DNA of 39,349 bases from Bacteroides gallinarum DSM 18171 = JCM 13658 (GTDB lineage Bacteria; Bacteroidota; Bacteroidia; Bacteroidales; Bacteroidaceae). Positions 1 to 7,485 of this stretch are shown in pieces; the first letter of the stretch is position 1, and each line of letters begins with the position of its first letter. The translations under genes and the position numbers were made by a program. The notes under the pieces were generated by a model. It saw only the letters and a program-made list of their open reading frames with translations, was not told where the DNA came from and did not search any database. The stretch lies in assembly GCF_000374365.1 (NCBI RefSeq), contig NZ_KB894154.1:1-39349 (forward strand). The letters are read 5' to 3'.

Positions 1-116
1 GAATGAAGCCTGCCAAGCTCACTCTCATTAAAACTCTTGCGATATTTTTCCAGAATATCAAATTCTGTAAAGCCCAAAGTAGGGTGAATTTCTGAAATAT
101 TTTGTATCTTAGCCAT
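1..116 (-). CDS. Transposase, N-terminal fragment (left copy)
   Basis: Read on the minus strand, an ATG at 116-114 opens a frame starting MAKIQNISEIHPTLGFTEFD that stays open to the window edge (38 codons plus a partial one). The right-hand copy encodes the same N-terminus with few changes, mostly silent, so the frame looks to be under coding constraint. The catalytic domain lies outside the window, so function rests on the repeated IS context and the recalled resemblance to Bacteroides transposases. Confidence 0.7.
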   Translation of the reverse strand, partial: MAKIQNISEIHPTLGFTEFDILEKYRKSFNESELGRLH

Positions 117-184
117 ATCTTAGTTGAGGTATTTCCCCCGTTTGGGCCGTCAAACCTTGTTTGCCGGGGAATACCTAAAGATAC

Positions 185-230
185 AAAAAAGCCAACTAAT
201 TCGCAATACTTTAAGTATGAATTAGTTGGC
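185..230 (-). terminator. Intrinsic terminator inside the IS, upstream of the transposase
   Basis: Perfect 12-bp arms (191-202 and 219-230) flank a loop that can itself pair, and on the minus strand the stem is followed by six T (complement of 185-190). It lies between the IS end and the transposase ATG. It would stop outside transcription from entering the transposase, a known IS self-control strategy. The right copy keeps it with one base change in the stem. Confidence 0.7.
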
Positions 231-263
231 TAATTTTATTCTATTTACTGAATGTCCCTAAAT

Positions 264-566
264 GGGCACTGTATAGAATTTTATATAGATGTCAACGGGA
301 TTCAGTTATAAGTTCTCTTATATCGGCAGTGTCCAAAATATTGTGTAAACTAAAACGGGATTCAGATGTAAGCGTTCTTATATCTGGATTCTGTTTTCAA
401 AGATAAGCATAAACTGGTTCATAATCAATTCCCGGTTAGTAATCGGCATCGTTCATTTCTTCTCAATCTCCATTAGGGACAGATAGACTGTTTTCTTTAT
501 CGCATCGTCCGAGGGGAAGGCACTATAAATATTTTGTGTAAATGGAAAATACGGGATTCGGTATGA
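264..566 (+). repeat. Three diverged direct copies of an IS-end-like sequence
   Basis: Three segments of about 48 bp begin near 264, 325 and 519. Each starts GGCA-GT/CT-like, passes through an A/T-rich block resembling AATATTTTGTGTAAA and ends with ACGGGATTC followed by a purine-rich tail. They look like solo terminal ends of one IS family, possibly IS256-like, left by nested insertions or deletions. No coding frame is supported anywhere between 263 and 797. Confidence 0.5.
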
Positions 567-591
567 GCTCTGTATTTTCCATTTACACAAA
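533..591. repeat. Perfect 20-bp inverted repeat (hairpin)
   Basis: Arms 533-552 and 572-591 are perfectly complementary with a 19-nt loop. The left arm overlaps the IS-end-like sequence, so two facing IS ends may have fused here. There is no T tract, so it is not a normal terminator. Confidence 0.8.
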
Positions 592-619
592 GGGACTATA
601 TCCTATCTTACAGCAAAAC

Positions 620-650
620 CCTCTATAAATCGTGTAATCGTTTATAGAGG
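620..650. repeat. 10-bp inverted repeat inside the candidate MITE
   Basis: CCTCTATAAA (620-629) pairs perfectly with 641-650 across an 11-nt loop. It sits in the interior of the element bounded at 519 and 740. No gene is close enough for it to be a clear terminator. Confidence 0.5.
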
Positions 651-797
651 ACTTATATTTTAATATCTTCTACTGCTTAACAAGGATTCACACTGTAAGG
701 CAATATATAGTTACCTGCACAAAATATTTTATAGTGTCCCTTATCACTTTATCGCATTATCATCTTAATCGCATTATTTATTCTATCACTTTATCAA

Positions 798-1460
798 TCA
801 CCACCGTATTTCTTCTTCCCCGTGTGCTCTCAGGTATTCGTTGGTTTTGCTGAAATGCTTGTTTCCGAAAAAGCCGTTGTATGCGGAGAGGGGAGAGGGA
901 TGCGCCGATGTCAACACCAGGTGTTTGTTGCGGTCTATGAATGCGCCTTTCCGTTGGGCATAAGCACCCCATAGTATGAATACCAGATGTTCACGTTCTT
1001 CGGCGAGGATGCGGATAACGGCATCTGTAAAGGTTTCCCACCCGCGGTTCTGGTGCGAGCCGGCTTGGTGGGCGCGTACCGTGAGGGTGGCGTTGAGCAG
1101 TAACACGCCCTGCTCCGCCCAGCGGGTCAGGTTGCCGGTAGGCGGCGCATCCGTTCCGATATCGTCTTTGATTTCTTTGAATATATTGACTAAGGAAGGA
1201 GGGAAGGGCACGCCGTCGTTTACGGAGAAACAAAGGCCGTGTGCCTGCCCCGGTCCGTGGTAGGGGTCTTGCCCGATAATCACTACCTTGACCTTGTCGA
1301 AAGGACATAGGTTGAAAGCATTGAAAATCAGTTTGCCCGGTGGATATATGGCATATTTACCGTATTCTTCACGTACGAAGTTCGTTAGTGTATAAAAGTA
1401 GTCTTTGTCGAATTCAGGCTGTAAATGCGCTTTCCAGCTATTTTCTATCTGAACGTTCAT
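798..1460 (-). CDS. ung: Uracil-DNA glycosylase, family 1
   Basis: The enzyme removes uracil from DNA, the first step of base excision repair. The 220-residue length is typical of family 1. The water-activating motif GQDPYHG is at residues 63-69 with catalytic Asp65 and Tyr67. The uracil-binding LLLNATLTV block is at 120-128, and the DNA-intercalation loop HPSPLS at 187-192 holds the second catalytic His187. All key residues are present. The start at 1460 fits the usual N-terminus (MNVQIENSW). It lies downstream of asnA on the same strand, separated by a hairpin, so it is probably its own transcription unit. Its 3' end lies next to the repeat-rich left region. Confidence 0.97.
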   Translation of the reverse strand: MNVQIENSWKAHLQPEFDKDYFYTLTNFVREEYGKYAIYPPGKLIFNAFNLCPFDKVKVVIIGQDPYHGPGQAHGLCFSVNDGVPFPPSLVNIFKEIKDDIGTDAPPTGNLTRWAEQGVLLLNATLTVRAHQAGSHQNRGWETFTDAVIRILAEEREHLVFILWGAYAQRKGAFIDRNKHLVLTSAHPSPLSAYNGFFGNKHFSKTNEYLRAHGEEEIRW

Positions 1461-1522
1461 AATTGGAAATGTTATTCGTTTAGGACGCTAAGATACAAAT
1501 ATTTCATTATATAGCGTACAAA

Positions 1523-1569
1523 GAATCCCGCAGAGTTTTCGATATTTTATCGGAAAACCTACGGGATTC
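1523..1569 (-). terminator. Hairpin between asnA and ung, probable terminator of asnA
   Basis: GAATCCCG (1523-1530) pairs with 1562-1569, and an inner GTTTTC/GAAAAC stem with a GATA/TATC tip extends it. On the minus strand a short T-rich tail follows. It lies 19 nt after the asnA stop codon. Confidence 0.5.
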
Positions 1570-1587
1570 GTATTGTTCATGCTATAT

Positions 1588-2625
1588 TCAAATAAGGTGG
1601 ATATCGTGCGCTTTGCATTCCCGGCGCATGTCTTCAGGCCAGATGCTGGCTTGTATCTCTCCGATGTGCGCTTTGCGTAGGTAGAACATACACAGTCGCG
1701 ACTGTCCGATACCGCCGCCAATAGAAAGGGGCAGGGCATCTCCCATCAGGCGTTTGTGGAAGTAAAGCTCCAGGCGCTTTTCTTCGCCTTCCTGCTTGAG
1801 CTGGCGCTGGAGCGCCTCTTTATCTACACGTATACCCATGGACGACAGCTCTACGCTGCGTTGCAGTACGTCGTCCCATAGCAGTAGGTCGCCGTTCAAT
1901 CCGGGTAGACCGTTCAATCCGGGGGTGGTGTAGTCGTCGTAGTCCGGGGCGCGTCCGTCGTGCTTCTTGCCGTCGCCCAGCTTGCATCCGATACCGATGA
2001 TGAATACGGCGCCGAATTTCTTGGCAATAGCATGCTCGCGGCATTTCGGCTCTAAACCGGGATACATCCGGCGGAGTTCTTCCGCATGGATGAAGTGTAG
2101 CTTCTGCGGCAGGCAGGGCTTGATTTGCGGATACATCTCGTACACCATATATTCCGTGCGCACCATTGCCGCATAGATACGGGTAACGATTTCTTTCAGG
2201 AAATCGACGTTACGGTCTTGGGCGGTGATAACGCGCTCCCAGTCCCATTGGTCTACATACAGGGAGTGCAGATTGCCTAATTCTTCATCGGCACGGATTG
2301 CGTTCATATCGGTATAGATGCCATAGCCCGGCTCTATGTGGTATTCGGCAAGTGTCAGGCGTTTCCACTTGGCAAGCGAATGCACCACTTCCGCTTGTGC
2401 GTCGCCTAAATCCTTGATAGGAAAAGATACCGCCCGTTCCACGCCGTTGAGGTCGTCGTTGATACCCATGCCTTTCAGCACGAAAAGCGGTGCGGTGACA
2501 CGGCGCAGGCGGAGCTCGGAAGAAAGGTTCAGTTGGAAGAACTCTTTAATCTGTTTAATACCTAATTCCGTTTGTTTCAAGTCCAATAAAGGTTTATATC
2601 CTTCGGGTTTTATCAGGTAGCTCAT
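1588..2625 (-). CDS. asnA: Aspartate--ammonia ligase (asparagine synthetase A)
   Basis: AsnA makes asparagine from aspartate, ammonia and ATP; it is a soluble enzyme related to class II aminoacyl-tRNA synthetases. The 345-residue product is near the family length (about 330) and carries the conserved N-terminus MSYLIKPEGY, the segment RVTAPLFVLKGMGINDDLNG, and the C-terminal SIGGGIGQSRLCM motif that forms part of the ATP site. An upstream in-frame ATG at 2715 would add 30 residues, but a promoter -7 box (2662-2669) falls inside that extension, so I place the start at 2625. The gene is monocistronic or loosely linked to ung downstream. Confidence 0.96.
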   Translation of the reverse strand: MSYLIKPEGYKPLLDLKQTELGIKQIKEFFQLNLSSELRLRRVTAPLFVLKGMGINDDLNGVERAVSFPIKDLGDAQAEVVHSLAKWKRLTLAEYHIEPGYGIYTDMNAIRADEELGNLHSLYVDQWDWERVITAQDRNVDFLKEIVTRIYAAMVRTEYMVYEMYPQIKPCLPQKLHFIHAEELRRMYPGLEPKCREHAIAKKFGAVFIIGIGCKLGDGKKHDGRAPDYDDYTTPGLNGLPGLNGDLLLWDDVLQRSVELSSMGIRVDKEALQRQLKQEGEEKRLELYFHKRLMGDALPLSIGGGIGQSRLCMFYLRKAHIGEIQASIWPEDMRRECKAHDIHLI

Positions 2626-2661
2626 AGGTTTAATATATGTAACTTCTATTAATTTGTTCGG

Positions 2662-2669
2662 CAAAGATA
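2662..2669 (-). promoter_or_regulatory. Promoter -7 box of asnA (TATCTTTG)
   Basis: On the minus strand TATCTTTG matches the Bacteroidota TAnnTTTG consensus, about 37 bp upstream of the chosen asnA start. No clear -33 TTG is seen at the ideal distance. Confidence 0.6.
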
Positions 2670-2821
2670 GGAATAATATTGATACTTGCTCCTGTTTTGA
2701 ATGAAAAAAGAACAAAATGTTGTGTATATCGGCTGAGTACTCTCAAAATAATAGCCGGATAGCTTTGTGTGGCATGATAGAAAAAACAGGTGAAGAATTA
2801 GGAATATGCAGAGATTTTTTC

Positions 2822-2829
2822 TACTTTTG
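2822..2829 (+). promoter_or_regulatory. Promoter -7 box of the tRNA-Arg gene (TACTTTTG)
   Basis: TACTTTTG matches TAnnTTTG and ends 12 bp before the mature tRNA 5' end, the usual arrangement for a short tRNA leader. Confidence 0.65.
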
Positions 2830-2841
2830 CATCCGGATTAA

Positions 2842-2914
2842 GGCTCCGTAGCTTAGTGAATAGAGCGTCAGATTCCGGTTCTGAAGGTCCTGGGTTTGAG
2901 TCCCAGCGGGGTCA
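2842..2914 (+). tRNA. tRNA-Arg (anticodon CCG)
   Basis: The 73-nt cloverleaf folds fully: acceptor stem 2842-2848 with 2907-2913 (two G-U pairs), D stem GCTT/GAGC, anticodon stem TCAGA/TCTGA with loop TTCCGGT and anticodon CCG at 2875-2877, and T stem CTGGG/CCCAG. Discriminator base is A2914. CCA is not encoded. The tRNA reads the CGG codon for arginine. It is a single tRNA gene with its own promoter and terminator, opposite in strand to its neighbours. Confidence 0.95.
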
Positions 2915-2924
2915 CTAAAAAGAA

Positions 2925-2960
2925 ATCCCTTTGCAAATGGTTTGCAAAGGGATTTTTTAT
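2925..2960 (+). terminator. Bidirectional intrinsic terminator after tRNA-Arg
   Basis: Perfect 14-bp arms (2925-2938 and 2942-2955) with a 3-nt loop are followed by a T tract on the plus strand. The minus strand also has a T-rich tail, so it probably also ends the convergent outer-membrane protein gene that stops at 2978. Confidence 0.9.
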
Positions 2961-2977
2961 TGTTATAAGTCTGTCGT

Positions 2978-3829
2978 TTAGAAATAGAATGTCATGTTGA
3001 GGGCGCCGCCGAGACTTTCCGTTCCGATGTGGAAACCTCTGTCGCCGGGGCTGTTCAAATCTGTTCTCTCTTCGACTGCCCCAAGTGATATGTTGTATCC
3101 TTCGCTTTTTGTGTAAGACTGGGAACCGAACTCATAATAGGCGGTGATATTGACTTCGGCGCCTAAAGAGATTTTGGGAGCGACAAACCATTCTACGCCG
3201 ATACTGCCTGTAAGACCGGTGTAGAAGTTGCCGTTACTCTTTACCTCTATTGGGCGGTATCCGTTTTGAAGGAGAGGAAATGCCGTTGAAGGGGTTTGAT
3301 TGACAGCAGTCATCTCATTACCATATTCATACGTCGTTTTCTGCGATTGAACGGCAAACAGGACACCTGCTCCAAATACACCTTGTACTCTTCGCGACCC
3401 TTTACGATATTCTATCCCCAGGTTGAGGCTCATTCCGTTTTGGCTTGTACGGCATGCATCAATCACCTTGTCTTCACTTAAGGGATTGTCCATGAGGGCT
3501 TTGTCATCCGTTGTATATTCCCTGTTTTTATCCGAGCCAAACATGAAACCTACGTTTGCACGCAGGCCGATATTATCAGTCAGCATATATTTGGCCAGGA
3601 TAGATACATCCGGTACTAAGTCGAATTTCTCATTACCTTTGGTAAAGGAAGCGCCACCGCCGAAAACCTCATTGTCATTTCCACCGATGTGTTTCAATAA
3701 AGGTATTACATTGACACCGACAGCCCAGTCCCCCTCTTCCGGAAGATACTGTTTGGCGGTCTTTTCCTGTGCATTTGCTCCCATTAATGGTAGCAAAGCA
3801 ATTATTGCAATTGATATTATTTTCTTCAT
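2978..3829 (-). CDS. Predicted outer-membrane beta-barrel protein, function unknown
   Basis: The 283-residue product has a clear signal peptide (MKKIISIAIIALLPLMGANAQ, cleavage after NAQ expected). The rest is a series of alternating strands (for example VGVNVIPLL, NIGLRANVGFMFG, ISLGAEVNITAYYEFG) ending in ALNMTFYF, whose C-terminal aromatic is typical of proteins inserted by BamA. It resembles the broad family of small Bacteroidota outer-membrane barrels without a named function. The gene lies 15 nt after the lipoprotein gene on the same strand and has no visible promoter of its own, so the two are likely co-transcribed and may form a surface complex. No function is claimed. Confidence 0.75.
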   Translation of the reverse strand: MKKIISIAIIALLPLMGANAQEKTAKQYLPEEGDWAVGVNVIPLLKHIGGNDNEVFGGGASFTKGNEKFDLVPDVSILAKYMLTDNIGLRANVGFMFGSDKNREYTTDDKALMDNPLSEDKVIDACRTSQNGMSLNLGIEYRKGSRRVQGVFGAGVLFAVQSQKTTYEYGNEMTAVNQTPSTAFPLLQNGYRPIEVKSNGNFYTGLTGSIGVEWFVAPKISLGAEVNITAYYEFGSQSYTKSEGYNISLGAVEERTDLNSPGDRGFHIGTESLGGALNMTFYF

Positions 3830-3844
3830 ATGTTTATCGCTGTT

Positions 3845-4897
3845 TTATTCGAAAGTATACACATATCCCCAATCAGAACTGTCGTATATATTTTGGTTTT
3901 CTGCATTATCAAACGGTTTGAATAGCATTCTGACTGATACGATAGGAGCGCTGACTGAAGTGAAGTCATAAGTAGAGGTTATACCTTCCGGTTGTTCGGT
4001 CAAGTCATAATTTACTTGATTGTACATTCCTTGTCCTATCATTACAAAACCGCTACGGCTGTTATAATAGTTGAAGCTATTAGCTGTGTATGGCGCTACT
4101 TTGGTAGTAATCGAAACATTACTCCATGTTGCTTCCTTCGACGGGATACTGAAGATTGCATATCCGCTATTGTTTGTAGTAGCTCCGTAGAGTCTGATGT
4201 CATCATTGCCATCACCGTCTTCATCAGTGTCATATTGAACTTTAATTACGACATCGATACCGGAAGTAAGTTTGAAAATGGGAGTGGGGGCTGTTCCGGT
4301 TGAACTATAGTCGTTTTTGTAACCGTTTTGCCCTACCTTGACTTGTAATTCTACAGTTTCCGGATAGCCAACCTCTGAATTGCGTGTTGTAAAGCCGCAT
4401 AAAACATCTTTTAATACGATGTCATAAGGATAAACCGTTTCTGTAAAATTACCCTTAAAGATAACTTCTTGTGCTTCGAAAACTGGTTTTTCGTCTTCCC
4501 ATGATACCAGCATGTATCGTGTTCCTACATAAGGCTTGGTTTGAACAGTTACCTCTGTACCCTCTTGGCGGTCTACTGCTGGAACTTCTACTTCATACTG
4601 GCCGTTTTCGTCTGTCAATGCTATATAAGTGGTGTACCCTGCTGCTTGCCCGTCGGGGTCTAATGATGAGTTTGCAATTTTTACAAATACGGTATCTTGG
4701 GCGTAAGGTTTAATTATTTCTGTGAATTTACCATTCTGATAGGACTGTCCTTCATTGAAAGTAATAATTCCTTTGATTTTTGCTTTACCTTTGATGTCAT
4801 TGGCTGACAAGGATGTTTGGTCTTCTGAACAGGAAGAAACCGCTACTGCTGTGGTAGCAACGGCAATGAATAATTTGAATTTGTTTAGCATGTTCAT
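3845..4897 (-). CDS. Predicted lipoprotein with beta-sandwich repeats, function unknown
   Basis: The 350-residue product starts with a lipoprotein signal ending VAVSSC, lipidated Cys23, followed by SEDQ, an acidic stretch like the surface-export signal of Bacteroides lipoproteins. The mature part is rich in beta strands with repeated motifs such as TDENGQYEVEVPAV and TVELQVKVGQNG, suggesting two or three Ig-like or carboxypeptidase-regulatory-like modules. It is first in a two-gene unit with the downstream barrel. Its own promoter lies at 4937-4968. I do not recognise a named family. A second ATG two codons in (4891) is an equally possible start. Confidence 0.7.
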   Translation of the reverse strand: MNMLNKFKLFIAVATTAVAVSSCSEDQTSLSANDIKGKAKIKGIITFNEGQSYQNGKFTEIIKPYAQDTVFVKIANSSLDPDGQAAGYTTYIALTDENGQYEVEVPAVDRQEGTEVTVQTKPYVGTRYMLVSWEDEKPVFEAQEVIFKGNFTETVYPYDIVLKDVLCGFTTRNSEVGYPETVELQVKVGQNGYKNDYSSTGTAPTPIFKLTSGIDVVIKVQYDTDEDGDGNDDIRLYGATTNNSGYAIFSIPSKEATWSNVSITTKVAPYTANSFNYYNSRSGFVMIGQGMYNQVNYDLTEQPEGITSTYDFTSVSAPIVSVRMLFKPFDNAENQNIYDSSDWGYVYTFE

Positions 4898-4936
4898 AAT
4901 TTAGAATATTAAATTAATTAATAAAAAATGACGGTG

Positions 4937-4968
4937 CAAATGTATACATATTTTATATTTCAACCAAA
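4937..4968 (-). promoter_or_regulatory. Promoter of the lipoprotein/outer-membrane barrel pair
   Basis: On the minus strand TTTG (4968-4965), a 20-bp spacer and TACATTTG (4944-4937) match the Bacteroidota consensus, about 40 bp upstream of the lipoprotein start. The surrounding 4898-5102 region is very A/T rich and holds nothing else I can name. Confidence 0.75.
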
Positions 4969-5102
4969 TAGAATTTAAATTATTTTAATGTAGGTTTCTT
5001 TTGTAAAAAATAGATGTTTAAAGTTATGTATTTTATACAATAAAGCATTGTTACCAGCTTTTATAAAAGTTGACAATATAACAAAATTAAGATAGGATTG
5101 GC

Positions 5103-5840
5103 TTAGTGGAGACGCACTAATTCCCGGTGGAATGTTTCCCAGTTATCGCAGAATGCCTGCATCGAAGGGAATAATAAATCCGCTCCCGCATCCAGCAACA
5201 CTTGGCCGTCCAGCGGGCCGGTGTTTACGGCTACTGTAAATATACCTGCCGCTACTCCCGCCTGTACGCCGATAGGAGCATTCTCCACGACGATAGCCTC
5301 GCTTGCCTTTACGCCGGCTTTCTCCAGCCCCATGAGGTAAGGCTCCGGATTGGGCTTGCCGTATTTTACATCGAAGGCGGTTACCATATGCCCGCGTTGA
5401 AACATGCCGGGAAAGTTGTGGGCGAGGCGGTCTAACAAGGAGTATTGCCCGGAACCGGTTACCAATACCGGCGTCAGCCCTCCGGCTTTAATCTTCTGCA
5501 ACACCTCCAGGGAGCCCGGCATGCGTCCGGGTTCCGGATGCTTGTTGAATTCGGCGCTTTTCTCGGCGTAGATGCTTTCAATCAGCTCGGGCGTGGCATC
5601 CCTGCCGTATTGACGTTGGTATACGAGATTGATTGTAGCAGCCCCGGTGCGCCCTTCGTGCATATAAGCCTCCTCGCGGCTCAGGTGCAAGCCGTGGCTT
5701 TCCATTACTTTGTGCCAGGCATCGGCATGATAGGGCATGGAGTCGAACAGCACGCCGTCCATATCGAACAGTACTGTTTTCAGTGAGATATGAGTATGCC
5801 CGTGCGTCTTTAAATAACGGGCAATCGATTCTTCGAACAT
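5103..5840 (-). CDS. HAD-family phosphatase, beta-phosphoglucomutase-like
   Basis: This is a cytoplasmic haloacid-dehalogenase hydrolase of about 245 residues with an alpha-helical cap (subclass I). Motif I is DMDGVLFDS near residues 25-33 (nucleophile and acid Asp), motif II is VLVTGSG, motif III the Lys of KYGKPNPEPYL, and motif IV ENAPIGVQAG. The closest named relatives are beta-phosphoglucomutase and small sugar-phosphate phosphatases; the substrate cannot be fixed from sequence. An upstream ATG at 5942 is rejected because a full promoter (5864-5893) sits inside that extension. Confidence 0.9.
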   Translation of the reverse strand: MFEESIARYLKTHGHTHISLKTVLFDMDGVLFDSMPYHADAWHKVMESHGLHLSREEAYMHEGRTGAATINLVYQRQYGRDATPELIESIYAEKSAEFNKHPEPGRMPGSLEVLQKIKAGGLTPVLVTGSGQYSLLDRLAHNFPGMFQRGHMVTAFDVKYGKPNPEPYLMGLEKAGVKASEAIVVENAPIGVQAGVAAGIFTVAVNTGPLDGQVLLDAGADLLFPSMQAFCDNWETFHRELVRLH

Positions 5841-5863
5841 AAGATACCTATTGTTTGCGGCTG

Positions 5864-5893
5864 CAAAGATACAAAAATGAAAGCAAATAACAA
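5864..5893 (-). promoter_or_regulatory. Promoter of the HAD phosphatase gene
   Basis: On the minus strand TTG (5893-5891), a 19-bp spacer and TATCTTTG (5871-5864) match the consensus exactly, 24 bp before the start codon. Confidence 0.8.
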
Positions 5894-5999
5894 CGAGCCG
5901 ATACCCGTAGCTATAAAAGAGAAAGGGAAATAAAATAGCCAATCAATCTAACCATATTTAGTAATAATGAGAGTATCATTTCTAATGGTTCAAAGAAAC

Positions 6000-6071
6000 A
6001 AAAAATAAGCGCGGATTGCACAACAACTAACGGAACTAAAAATAAATTCCGTATTGCCGTGCAGCCCGCGC
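6000..6071 (-). terminator. Compound hairpin terminator after pgi
   Basis: GCGCGG-type arms (6009-6021 with 6059-6071, 11 of 13 paired) enclose a second small stem (CGGAA/TTCCG). On the minus strand the structure is followed by TTATTTTTTG. It separates pgi from the HAD gene and explains why the latter has its own promoter. Confidence 0.7.
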
Positions 6072-6094
6072 CCTGTTATTTTACCTATGCCGGC

Positions 6095-7432
6095 TTACAG
6101 TCGTGCTCGGATAGCCTTGGACTCTTCTTCGTAGCCGGGTTTGTTCAGCAAGGCGAACATATTCTTCTTGTAAGCCTCCACACCCGGTTGGTTGAACGGG
6201 TTGACACCCAGGATATAACCGCTGATGCCGCATGCCTTCTCAAAGAAATACAGCAGTCCGCCGATGCTTTCCTCGTTCAGAGCGGGGATAACGATGCGCA
6301 TATTGGGTACACCGCCGTCCACATGCGCCAGTTGCGTTCCCAGCTCGGCCATTTTGTTGACCTCGTCCACACGCTTGCCGGCAAGGAAATTCAGTCCGTC
6401 CAAGTTCTGGGCATCGCTCGGCACTTCCAGCTTATGGTTGGTCTTTTCTACGGAGATAACGGTTTCGTAGATAGTACGTTCACCCTCCTGAATCCATTGT
6501 CCCATGGAGTGGAGGTCGGTAGAGAAATCTACGGCAGCAGGGAAAATACCCTTGTTCTCCTTACCCTCCGACTCGCCGTACAACTGCTTCCACCATTCGC
6601 TTACGTAATGCAGTTTGGGGTTGAAGTTCACGAGGATTTCAATCTTCTTACCGCTCTTGTAAAGCTCGTTGCGGGTAGCGGCGTAAATGGCTGCCGGGTT
6701 CTCGGCGAACGGCACATCCTTGCCGCATGCCTTTTCCATAGCTGCTGCGCCGGCCACTAACTTCTCGATGTCGAAACCAGCCACAGCGATAGGCAGCAAA
6801 CCTACCGGAGTAAGTACGGAGAAACGGCCGCCTACATTATCGGGAATGATGAAAGACTTGTAACCCTCGTTGTCCGCCGTAACGCGGGCAGCACCTTTCT
6901 TGGCATCCGTAATGGCTACGATAACCTTTTTCGCCATGTCCTTTCCGCGTTGGTCTTCGCATTGCTTTTTCAGCAGGCGGAAAGCCAGCGCCGTTTCCGT
7001 AGTAGTTCCCGATTTGGAAATATTGATAACACCGAATTTCTTGTCCTTCAAGTATTCGGTAAGCTCGTACAGATAATCTTCGCCGATGTTATGTCCTGCA
7101 TACAGGATGACCGGTGCGGACTTCTTGTCCTGCAACCAGGTGAAACTGTTTGACAAAGCCTCGATAACGGCGCGCGCACCGAGGTAGCTTCCGCCGATTC
7201 CGGCAACGATTACCACTTCACAGTTGTCACGCAACACCTGTGCGGTAGCCTTCAGGTCGTCCAGGTGCTCCTTCGTAATGGACGAGGGCAGGTGCAACCA
7301 ACCTAAAAAGTCATTACCCTTGCCAGTGCCGTTTTCCAATGCTTCTTGTGCGGCCTTAACTTGAGCCTCGTAAGCGGAAACGCTTTCTTTGGAGATAAAT
7401 CCAAAAGTCTTTTCAATGTTCAAACTAATCAT
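6095..7432 (-). CDS. pgi: Glucose-6-phosphate isomerase
   Basis: Pgi interconverts glucose 6-phosphate and fructose 6-phosphate in glycolysis and gluconeogenesis. The 445-residue protein is the short bacterial form. It shows GIGGSYLG at 78-85, the phosphate-binding SKSGTTTET at 139-147, the GGRFSVLTPVGLLP block and QLYGESEGKENKG, which carries the conserved active-site Glu. The C-terminal region FNQPGVEAYKK has the conserved lysine. It follows gpsA by 53 nt on the same strand and has no obvious promoter, so the two are likely co-transcribed. Confidence 0.97.
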   Translation of the reverse strand: MISLNIEKTFGFISKESVSAYEAQVKAAQEALENGTGKGNDFLGWLHLPSSITKEHLDDLKATAQVLRDNCEVVIVAGIGGSYLGARAVIEALSNSFTWLQDKKSAPVILYAGHNIGEDYLYELTEYLKDKKFGVINISKSGTTTETALAFRLLKKQCEDQRGKDMAKKVIVAITDAKKGAARVTADNEGYKSFIIPDNVGGRFSVLTPVGLLPIAVAGFDIEKLVAGAAAMEKACGKDVPFAENPAAIYAATRNELYKSGKKIEILVNFNPKLHYVSEWWKQLYGESEGKENKGIFPAAVDFSTDLHSMGQWIQEGERTIYETVISVEKTNHKLEVPSDAQNLDGLNFLAGKRVDEVNKMAELGTQLAHVDGGVPNMRIVIPALNEESIGGLLYFFEKACGISGYILGVNPFNQPGVEAYKKNMFALLNKPGYEEESKAIRARL

Positions 7433-7485
7433 AATATTATAGGTTTTAAGTTCTGTATTTCGTCCCTTCCGTTTCTTTTTCCGTA

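Larger units (their letters stand above)
1..262 (-). mobile_element. IS element, 5' end only (left copy, runs off window)
   Basis: This stretch matches the right edge of the window (39067-39349) in inverted orientation, with about 94% identity over the 120 bp I aligned by eye. Homology stops at the sequence ATTTACTGAATGTCCCTAAA (243-262), which I take as the IS terminus. It contains the N-terminus of a transposase reading out of the window and a hairpin terminator just upstream of it. The IS family is not certain: the N-terminus looks like a DDE transposase common in Bacteroides (IS1182/IS5-like), but no catalytic residues fall inside the window. Confidence 0.75.
519..740. mobile_element. Candidate MITE bounded by about 22-bp terminal inverted repeats
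   Basis: The left end GGCACTATAAATATTTTG (from 519) is mirrored by the reverse complement of 716-740, with one gap and one or two mismatches. The 220-bp interior has no ORF but carries two strong hairpins. This fits a non-autonomous miniature element mobilised by an IS with matching ends. No clear target duplication was seen. Confidence 0.45.

Noticed and set aside
742..795. Direct repeats TATCACTTTATC and ATCGCATTAT before the ung stop
   Set aside because: Short, A/T rich and without a promoter or gene nearby on which they could act; probably low-complexity drift.
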